Of a stretch of 11,440 nucleotides of DNA, positions 5,804 to 11,440 are shown piece by piece. This stretch comes from Clostridiales bacterium (GTDB lineage Bacteria; Bacillota; Clostridia; Christensenellales; Aristaeellaceae): assembly GCA_012522875.1 (NCBI GenBank), contig JAAYJP010000104.1:1-11440 (forward strand). The letters are read 5' to 3'. The position numbers and the translations under genes were made by a program. Every line of letters begins with the position of its first letter. Within the stretch, counting starts at the first letter, position 1. The notes below the pieces were generated by a model. It saw only the letters and a program-made list of their open reading frames with translations, did not search any database and was not told where the DNA came from.

Positions 5804-7824
5804 TATGCCCCCAACTCCGCCCGGCTGATGATGTGGTCCTGATAGCACTTGTCCAGTTCCACAAAGTAGCCGCTCCAGCCCCACACCCGGACGATCAGGT
5901 CCCGGTGGCGCTCGGGGTGTGCCTGCGCGTCCAGGAGCTGTTCCCTGTTCACGGTATTCAGCTGCAGCTGGTGCCCGCCCAGGCGCACGAACATCATCAC
6001 CAGCTGGGCCACCTTGCGAATGGCTTCCCCATTCCTGAAGACGGTATCCGAAAACTCGATGGTGAGCGGCCCCCCGTTGATGGCCCGGGAGAGGTCCGGC
6101 TTGGTAAAGGACTTGATCAGAGACAGGGGGCCATTCAGCCTGACATTCAGGGAGGGCGCGTAGTTGGCGGGCAGCGGCTCGCCCTTCATGCGCCCGTCAG
6201 GCGTTGCGCCCAGGTCATTGCCATGCCAGACATAATACATCGCTGAGCCTGTGCCTGCCCGGAAAATACCGCCGCGCTCGTTTTTATGCCCTTCCACCGC
6301 GCGGGAGAACATATCAAGGAGTTGGACGGCGTACTGGTCGGCCGCGTCATCATCATTGCCCATCTTGGGGCTGTCTTGCCTTAAGGTATCCCTGAGGGCT
6401 TCATAGCCCTTGAAATCCGCGTCAAGGGCGGCCAGGAGCACCGGGACCGGCAATTTCTCCCCAAACACGGCTTTCTCCACTGCTGCCAGCATATCAGCCG
6501 CCGTGGCCAGGCCGGTGCCATGGAGGCCATAGTTGTTGTATTTGCAGCCCAGGGAAATGTCCTGGCCCTTCTTCAGGCAGCCCTCAAAGAACAGGGACAT
6601 AAAGGGGGAGGGAATAACATAGAGGCTGCCAAAACTCCCGGCCAGCGCATCCACCCGGGCGAAAACAGCCTCTTCCACCGCCCGGGTGACTTCCTGCATC
6701 GATGCGGCGCCCGGCAGCGCCTCCCGTAAGGTGCCTGACACCACCCCGGCGAAGGACAGCGCCCCGATGTTGGGGATGTCCATCCCCTTGCCGGGAATGA
6801 TGAACTCCCAGCAGGCGGCCACCGCGTAGTCCCGGGCGTCCTCTTCCGCATAGCCCAGGCGCATGAGCCCTTTGATGGCCACATCGTCGTTCTCATACTG
6901 GGGGAAGCCCAGGCCAAGGCGGGTGAGTTGGGTCCCCAATTCAAAAATGTGAAGCGGGGTCTGGCTTGAAACCCTGAGGTTGATTTTGGGGTCAATCAGC
7001 TTAAGGTCCTGGCAGGCCTTCAGGCACATCTCGCTTAGCAGGTTGAAGCCGTCCCCGCCCTGGGGCGTCATTCCGCCCAATACCATGCTCTGCCCATTAT
7101 CCCCCTGCTGCATACCGGGGTAAAGGTCGCTGTCACGGTTACAGGCCAGGAAGAACGCCTCCAGCAGTTCAAAGGCCTCTTCCGGGGTGATGTTCCCGGC
7201 CTTCAGGTCCTCCTCAAGGTAGGGCATCATATACTGGTCAAAGCGGCCCAGGGTGTTGTGGTAATTGCCCTCGCACCACATGGCAAAGTGCAGGATACGA
7301 AGGGATTGCAGCGCCTCCCTGAAGCTCTTTGCGCCCTGGGCGGGCACCCGGGCCAGAATCCCGGCCAGCGCCGTATCCCCGGCCTTTTCCGCCGCAACCC
7401 GGTAGCGTCCGGCCAGGTCCAGTACCGCGTCTATGCTGATGGCCATGGCCTGGTGATAAGCCGTGTCCGTGAGCGTATCCCGAAGCGCCAGAAGCCCAAC
7501 CCTGATCACAGAAGAATAGTCAGGCGACAGGTTGCACACATTGCCGTTTTCATGGATGGTGTGCTTCTTTCTGATATCTTCCCACTCCTTGTCCGTATAG
7601 ATCATGGGCAGGTTCGGGACGGTGCGGGTAAAGGCAATCATCTCCCCGGGCAAGATGACCGGCGTTTCCGCCTGAAGCGCTGACGTGAGCCTCAGCGCTG
7701 TCCGTTCATAATCAGGCACCCCCAGGAGTTGATAGCCGGCGGCTTCCGGAGCTGCCCTAAGCCTGAAGGCGTGATGGCGCTTGTCCCACTGGTATTGCTT
7801 GAGCGCTGAAATTCTCTCTGTCAC
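5803..7824 (-). CDS. Glycyl radical enzyme of unknown substrate (PFL/dehydratase superfamily)
   Basis: This 673-residue glycyl radical enzyme has radical site Gly649 in RVWGWSGYF. Just upstream is GGHQLQLNTVNREQLLDAQAHPE (617-639, shown in part as key residues GGHQLQ, NREQLLDAQ, HPE), and GATPDGR lies at 539-545. The likely catalytic cysteine is Cys338 in AACWEF, with Glu340 two residues on. That C-x-E pattern is known from dehydratase and other eliminase-type members (glycerol dehydratase, choline lyase), where Glu acts as base. Pyruvate formate-lyase instead has two adjacent cysteines. The usual Pro after Glu is Phe here. The protein is shorter than typical members (about 750-850), mainly at the N-terminus. 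The start is the GTG at 7824, with AAGGAG six bases upstream. It is followed directly by its activase and diverges from araA. The substrate cannot be named. A polyol or sugar derivative is a guess from context. Confidence 0.9.
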   Translation of the reverse strand: MTERISALKQYQWDKRHHAFRLRAAPEAAGYQLLGVPDYERTALRLTSALQAETPVILPGEMIAFTRTVPNLPMIYTDKEWEDIRKKHTIHENGNVCNLSPDYSSVIRVGLLALRDTLTDTAYHQAMAISIDAVLDLAGRYRVAAEKAGDTALAGILARVPAQGAKSFREALQSLRILHFAMWCEGNYHNTLGRFDQYMMPYLEEDLKAGNITPEEAFELLEAFFLACNRDSDLYPGMQQGDNGQSMVLGGMTPQGGDGFNLLSEMCLKACQDLKLIDPKINLRVSSQTPLHIFELGTQLTRLGLGFPQYENDDVAIKGLMRLGYAEEDARDYAVAACWEFIIPGKGMDIPNIGALSFAGVVSGTLREALPGAASMQEVTRAVEEAVFARVDALAGSFGSLYVIPSPFMSLFFEGCLKKGQDISLGCKYNNYGLHGTGLATAADMLAAVEKAVFGEKLPVPVLLAALDADFKGYEALRDTLRQDSPKMGNDDDAADQYAVQLLDMFSRAVEGHKNERGGIFRAGTGSAMYYVWHGNDLGATPDGRMKGEPLPANYAPSLNVRLNGPLSLIKSFTKPDLSRAINGGPLTIEFSDTVFRNGEAIRKVAQLVMMFVRLGGHQLQLNTVNREQLLDAQAHPERHRDLIVRVWGWSGYFVELDKCYQDHIISRAELGA

Positions 7825-7830
7825 TTTCGT

Positions 7831-7836
7831 CTCCTT
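7831..7836 (-). promoter_or_regulatory. Ribosome binding site that fixes the glycyl radical enzyme start
   Basis: AAGGAG on the minus strand lies six bases upstream of the GTG at 7824. It rules against the frame's extension to 7956, which has no site and would run through the promoter and into the divergent control region. Confidence 0.8.
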
Positions 7837-7858
7837 CTTGCGCGTCCCTGATACCGAC

Positions 7859-7887
7859 AGTATAAGCCAATCCGCTTTTCCCTTCAA
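7859..7887 (-). promoter_or_regulatory. Promoter of the glycyl radical enzyme/activase operon
   Basis: On the minus strand TTGAAG (7887-7882) and TATACT (7864-7859) are 17 bases apart. The -10 matches consensus at five positions and the -35 at four. The start of transcription would fall near 7852, giving a leader of about 28 bases. A small inverted repeat, ATAC-N5-GTAT (7851-7863), overlaps the -10 box and could be part of an operator. Confidence 0.6.
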
Positions 7888-7919
7888 GACGATTCGCCTG
7901 AGGAATAAGGGCCCAACCC

Positions 7920-7948
7920 GTGACCCGGCCGCCAACATGTGGTAAGAT
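7920..7948 (+). promoter_or_regulatory. Probable araABD promoter, extended -10 type
   Basis: GTGACC (7920-7925) and TAAGAT (7943-7948) are 17 bases apart. Each matches consensus at only four positions, but TG at 7940-7941 makes an extended -10 (TGGTAAGAT). Transcription would start near 7955, about 38 bases before araA. It is back to back with the minus-strand promoter, about 33 bases away, so one regulator could act on both. Confidence 0.45.
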
Positions 7949-7954
7949 AGCACC

Positions 7955-7970
7955 ATGCAATTATATCAAT
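7955..7970. promoter_or_regulatory. Possible operator at the araABD transcription start
   Basis: ATGCAATTATATCAAT resembles the site at 5023-5038 at 13 of 16 positions. Together with the next bases it forms an imperfect dyad, GCAATTATATCAATGC (7957-7972), symmetric at 12 of 16 positions. It would cover the start of transcription, where a repressor could act. No known AraR consensus is recognisable. Confidence 0.25.
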
Positions 7971-7992
7971 GCCTTGTGAAGGAGGATAACCT

Positions 7993-9492
7993 ATGAATCT
8001 CAGCCAAAACTATACCTTCTGGTTCTGCGTTGGTTCCCAGGAACTATACGGCCCCCAGGTGCTGGACAATGTGGCCAGCCACGCCCGGGAAATGGTGGAA
8101 GGGCTCAACGCCTCAGGCGCCCTGCCCTTTCCGCTGACGCTCAAGCCAACCATGGTAACAGGCGGCATGATCCGCCAGGTGTTCAACGACGCCAACCTGG
8201 ACCCGACCTGCGCCGGGGTAATCACCTGGATGCATACCTTCTCCCCCGCCAAGTCCTGGATCAGGGGGCTTGAGGAATACCGCAAACCGCTGCTGCACTT
8301 CCTCACCCAGTATAATGAGGAAATCCCCTATGACGACATCGACATGGACTTCATGAACGAAAACCAGTCCGCCCACGGCGACCGGGAGTTCGGCCACATG
8401 GTGACCCGGCTGGGCAAGGAGCGTAAAGTCATCGCCGGCCACTGGAAAGACCCGCAAGCCCGGGAGCGCATCGCTGCCTGGATGCGCACCGCCGTAGGCA
8501 TTGTTGAGAGCGGCAAGGTGCGGGTCATGCGCATGGCGGACAACATGCGCAATGTGGCCGTCACGGAGGGCGACAAGGTGGAAGCCCAGCAGGTCTTCGG
8601 CTGGGAGATTGACGCCTACCCCTCCAGCGAGATCGCGGGCGCCGTGGGTGCCGTGAATGATTCCGACGTGAACGCCCTGGTGGACGAGTACTACAGCCTC
8701 TATGACATCATCCTGGACGGGCGGGATCCGGATGAGTTCAGGCGCCATGTGGCGGCCCAGGCCAAAATTGAGATCGGCATGGAACGCTTCATGCTGGAAA
8801 AGAACTACCACGCTGTGGTCACCCACTTTGACGACCTGGAGGGCCTCCAGCAGCTGCCGGGCCTGGCCATCCAGCGCCTGGAGGAAAAGGGCTACGGGTT
8901 TGGCCCCGAGGGGGACTGGAAAACCGCCGCGATGGTGCGGGTCATGAAGCTGATGACGGCCGGCATGAAAGACAAAAAGGGCACCTCGATGCTGGAGGAC
9001 TACACCTATAATATGGTGCCCGGCAAGGAAGGGATCCTGCAGGCCCATATGCTGGAGATCTGCCCCTCCCTGGCCGACGGGCGCCAGGCCATCCGCTGCC
9101 TGCCGCTGTTGATGGGCAACCGGGAGGACCCGGCCCGCCTCGTTTTCACCTCCAAAACCGGCCCGGGCATCGCCGTGTCCCTCATCGACCTGGGCACCCG
9201 CTTCCGCCTGATCATCCATGAGGTGGACTGCAGGAAAAACGAAAAGCCCATGCCAAAGCTGCCTGTGGCCACCACCTTCTGGACACCCAGGCCGGACTTC
9301 AAGACGGGCCTGGAAGCCTGGGTACTGGCCGGCGGCGCGCATCACAGCGCTTTCTCCTTTGATCTCTCATCTGAGCAGATGGCGGACTGGGGCCGCCACA
9401 TGGGCGTTGAGTGCGTGGTGCTGGACAAGGATACCACCATCAAGTCCCTCAGGCAGGATATGATAGTGGGCAGCCTCTACTACCGGAAGTGA
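7993..9492 (+). CDS. araA: L-arabinose isomerase
   Basis: This cytoplasmic enzyme converts L-arabinose to L-ribulose, the first step of the araABD pathway. The 499-residue length matches E. coli AraA (500). Conserved segments are WFCVGSQELYGP (10-21), HTFSPAKSWI (81-90), DMDFMNENQSAHGDREFG (117-134), GDKVEAQQVFG (193-203) and DVNALVDEY (225-233). The manganese ligands of the family fall at Glu306 (GPEGDWKTA), Glu335 (EDYTY), His352 (AHMLEICP) and His451 (GGAHHSAFS), so the active site is intact. The start is certain: AAGGAGG at 7979-7985 is seven bases before the ATG. It is first in a plus-strand operon, seven bases before the kinase gene, and diverges from the glycyl radical enzyme. Confidence 0.97.
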   Translation: MNLSQNYTFWFCVGSQELYGPQVLDNVASHAREMVEGLNASGALPFPLTLKPTMVTGGMIRQVFNDANLDPTCAGVITWMHTFSPAKSWIRGLEEYRKPLLHFLTQYNEEIPYDDIDMDFMNENQSAHGDREFGHMVTRLGKERKVIAGHWKDPQARERIAAWMRTAVGIVESGKVRVMRMADNMRNVAVTEGDKVEAQQVFGWEIDAYPSSEIAGAVGAVNDSDVNALVDEYYSLYDIILDGRDPDEFRRHVAAQAKIEIGMERFMLEKNYHAVVTHFDDLEGLQQLPGLAIQRLEEKGYGFGPEGDWKTAAMVRVMKLMTAGMKDKKGTSMLEDYTYNMVPGKEGILQAHMLEICPSLADGRQAIRCLPLLMGNREDPARLVFTSKTGPGIAVSLIDLGTRFRLIIHEVDCRKNEKPMPKLPVATTFWTPRPDFKTGLEAWVLAGGAHHSAFSFDLSSEQMADWGRHMGVECVVLDKDTTIKSLRQDMIVGSLYYRK

Positions 9493-9499
9493 GGGCAGA

Positions 9500-11107
9500 A
9501 TGAACGAACACAGAGAATTTATTTCCTCAGGCCAGGCCATCCTGGGCATCGAACTGGGCTCCACGCGGATCAAGGCCGTACTGATTGACGACAAGCACAG
9601 CGTTTTGGCCTCCGGCGCCTTTGACTGGGAAAACCAGCAGGTGGACGGCGTGTGGACCTATTCCATGGACCTGGCCTGGGAAGGCCTGGCCGGGGCCTAC
9701 CTGGACCTGAAGCGCCAGGTGAAGGCGCGTTACGGTGTGACCCTCACCAGGCTTAAAGCCCTGGGCGTGAGCGCCATGATGCACGGCTACCTGGCCTTTG
9801 ACGGGCAGGACCGGCTCCTGGTTCCCTTCCGCACCTGGCGCAACACGATGACGCTGGAAGCAGCGCAGAAGCTCACGGATGCTTTTGCCTTCTCCATCCC
9901 CCAGCGCTGGAGCGTGGCCCACATTTACCAGGCGATTTTAAGCGGTGAGCGCCATGTGGGGAACATCCGCTTCCTCACCACCCTGGCCGGCTATATCCAC
10001 TGGGGGCTGACCGGGGAGAAGGTGCTGGGCATCGGGGACGCCTCCGGCATGTTTCCCATTGACCCGGATACGCCCGATTATGACCGGGAGAAGCTGGCCG
10101 CGTTTTCACGGCTGACAAAAGAGTACGGCTTCCCCTGGGAACTTCGTGACCTTCTCCCCCGGGTGCTGCCCGCCGGGCAGGACGCGGGACGCCTGACAGC
10201 TGAGGGCGCCAAACGCCTTGACCCCCAGGGCGACCTGGCCCCCGGCACGCCCCTGTGCCCGCCGGAGGGGGACGCCGGCACCGGCATGACTGCCACTGGA
10301 GCCGTGGCCGCAGGGACCGGCAATGTCTCGGCCGGAACCTCCATCTTCGCCATGGTGGTATTGGAGAAAGCCCTAAGCCGCGTCTATCCTGAAATCGACA
10401 TGGTGACCACCCCTGCCGGGAACCCGGTGGCCATGGTGCACTGCAACAACTGCACCACCGACCTGAACGCCTGGGTGGATCTCTTCGCCCAGTTCGGAGA
10501 GGAAGCGGGACTCACCCTCACCAGGAACCAGATCTATGAGGCCTTCTTTTCCGCCGCGCTCAAGGGCCTGCCTGACGCCGGCGGCCTGTCCGCCATCGGA
10601 TACCACTCAGGCGAACACATCACGAACTTCGAGGAGGGGCAGCCGCTGCTCCTCTACCCGGCAGACGACCAGTTCACCTTCCAGAACTTCGCCAGGGCCG
10701 TGCTGCTGTCCACCGTGGCCACGCTTTCAATCGGCATGGAAATCCTCAGGAAGGAAAAGGTAGCCCTCACCCGTGTGCTGGGCCACGGCGGGCTGTACAA
10801 AACCGGGGATGCCGGCCAGCGCTTCACGGCCGCGGCCCTTGATGCCCCCGTCTCCGTCCTGGCCACAGCCGGGGAGGGCGGCGCCTGGGGCATCGCCCTT
10901 TTGGCCGCCTATCTCACCCGCAAACAGCCCGGCGAAACCCTGGCCGGCTACCTGGACCAGCGTGTCTTCAAGGCCCTTCAGAGCAAGACCCTTGCGCCTG
11001 ACCCCAAAGACCTGAAGGGCCTGGCGGGCTACATCCAGGCCTTCAAGAAAGGCCTGGGCGTTGAGCGGGCGGCGCTTATCCACTACAAGGGAGCTCATCA
11101 TGCTTGA
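9500..11107 (+). CDS. araB: FGGY-family carbohydrate kinase, probable L-ribulokinase
   Basis: This 535-residue sugar kinase would phosphorylate L-ribulose with ATP. The N-terminal phosphate-binding motif is GIELGSTRIKAVLID (16-30). A second domain begins near the glycine-rich stretch GDAGTGMTATGAVAAGTGN (257-275), in which Asp258 is the probable catalytic base. The C-terminal nucleotide-binding element includes GHGGLYKTG (428-436) and GEGGAWGIALLAAYL (458-472). The sequence is unlike E. coli AraB (566 residues). It looks like an alternative FGGY branch found beside araA and araD in other anaerobes, so the substrate rests on context: araA lies seven bases upstream, and araD overlaps its stop by eight bases. 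Xylulokinase or another ketose kinase activity is the main alternative. A GAGGG ribosome binding site lies four bases before the ATG. Confidence 0.85.
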   Translation: MNEHREFISSGQAILGIELGSTRIKAVLIDDKHSVLASGAFDWENQQVDGVWTYSMDLAWEGLAGAYLDLKRQVKARYGVTLTRLKALGVSAMMHGYLAFDGQDRLLVPFRTWRNTMTLEAAQKLTDAFAFSIPQRWSVAHIYQAILSGERHVGNIRFLTTLAGYIHWGLTGEKVLGIGDASGMFPIDPDTPDYDREKLAAFSRLTKEYGFPWELRDLLPRVLPAGQDAGRLTAEGAKRLDPQGDLAPGTPLCPPEGDAGTGMTATGAVAAGTGNVSAGTSIFAMVVLEKALSRVYPEIDMVTTPAGNPVAMVHCNNCTTDLNAWVDLFAQFGEEAGLTLTRNQIYEAFFSAALKGLPDAGGLSAIGYHSGEHITNFEEGQPLLLYPADDQFTFQNFARAVLLSTVATLSIGMEILRKEKVALTRVLGHGGLYKTGDAGQRFTAAALDAPVSVLATAGEGGAWGIALLAAYLTRKQPGETLAGYLDQRVFKALQSKTLAPDPKDLKGLAGYIQAFKKGLGVERAALIHYKGAHHA

Positions 11108-11440
11108 AACGCTGAAAAACGCTGTTTATGAAGCCAACATGGCCCTGCCGCGCTACGGCCTGGTCACCTTCACCTGGGGCAATGTGAGCGCCAGGGACCC
11201 TGAAACCGGCCACATCCTCATCAAGCCCAGCGGGGTTGACTATGAGGCCTTAAGGCCTGAGGACATGGTGGTGCTGGACCGTGATGGCAACATCATCGAA
11301 GGGCATCTGCGCCCTTCCTCCGACACGCCCACCCACCTGGCGCTCTACGCCCGCTATCCGGAACTCCACGGCATCGTCCACAGCCATTCCCCCCAGGCCA
11401 CCGCCTGGGCCCAGGCTGAGCGGGCCATTCCCCTCTACGG
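11100..11440 (+). CDS. araD: L-ribulose-5-phosphate 4-epimerase, N-terminal part
   Basis: The first 113 residues of the class II aldolase-like epimerase that makes D-xylulose 5-phosphate from L-ribulose 5-phosphate. The gene runs off the window edge. E. coli AraD is 231 residues, so about half is present. Clear family motifs are LVTFTWGNVSAR (21-32), IKPSGVDYE (41-49), RPSSDTPTHLALY (71-83) and GIVHSHSPQATAWAQA (91-106). His94 and His96 match the zinc ligands His95 and His97, and Asp75 matches Asp76 of the E. coli enzyme. The third zinc His lies outside the window. The ATG sits inside the end of the kinase gene (ATGCTTGA, eight-base overlap), indicating coupled translation. Confidence 0.95.
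   Translation, partial: MLETLKNAVYEANMALPRYGLVTFTWGNVSARDPETGHILIKPSGVDYEALRPEDMVVLDRDGNIIEGHLRPSSDTPTHLALYARYPELHGIVHSHSPQATAWAQAERAIPLY

Noticed and set aside
5803..7824. Calling the enzyme pyruvate formate-lyase (pflB)
   Set aside because: The adjacent Cys-Cys pair of that enzyme is missing, and the C-x-E pattern points to another reaction class.
7825..7956. 44-residue N-terminal extension of the glycyl radical enzyme
   Set aside because: It overlaps both promoters. The GTG at 7824 has an ideal ribosome binding site, and family similarity begins only after it.
8113..9345. 410-residue open frame on the minus strand opposite araA
   Set aside because: It is a G+C-driven shadow of a certain gene. 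It is rich in His, Gly, Val and Ala, has no recognisable family motif, and lies antisense to intact araA.
1..11440. Search for CRISPR arrays, tRNAs, insertion sequences, attachment sites and tandem repeats
   Set aside because: Nothing supported by the sequence was found by reading. The window is nearly all tightly packed metabolic genes.

Overview
The window (about 60% G+C by eye) reads as a chromosomal sugar-use locus of an anaerobe. The best guess is a Clostridia-related Firmicute. The reasons are strong AAGGAGG-type ribosome binding sites, an oxygen-sensitive glycyl radical enzyme with its radical-SAM activase, and MglBAC/AraABD sequences whose motifs are clear but diverged from the enterobacterial ones. 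The taxonomy is inference only. No rRNA, tRNA, CRISPR array, insertion sequence, phage gene or transcription factor was seen.

Layout. (1) 1-158 is a spacer that may hold the first bases of a minus-strand gene. A DJ-1/PfpI-family protein (159-758, +) follows. (2) 759-1002 is a convergent spacer with two hairpins, one of them a good two-way terminator. (3) On the minus strand, read from right to left, lie a glycyl radical enzyme (7824-5803), its activase (5803-5039), an intrinsic terminator interlocked with a promoter (5011-4974), the galactose/methyl-galactoside-type ABC importer mglB (4871-3825), mglA (3761-2244) and mglC (2231-1194), and a 64-residue single-span membrane protein (1197-1003) whose start overlaps the mglC stop. 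(4) On the plus strand, diverging from the glycyl radical enzyme, is an L-arabinose operon: araA (7993-9492), an FGGY kinase in the araB position (9500-11107) and araD (from 11100, cut by the window edge).

How it may work together. The importer would bring in a monosaccharide, and araABD would turn L-arabinose into D-xylulose 5-phosphate. Several sugar-contacting positions of the binding protein differ from E. coli MglB while its calcium loop is kept. With the ara genes next door, this leaves open a pentose rather than galactose as ligand. The glycyl radical enzyme is not a canonical pyruvate formate-lyase: it has a single active-site Cys followed by x-Glu, the pattern of dehydratase/eliminase-type members, a short N-terminus, and a Trp after the radical glycine. 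Its substrate is unknown. Together with an activase that lacks the extra iron-sulfur clusters, it is the most interesting part of the window.
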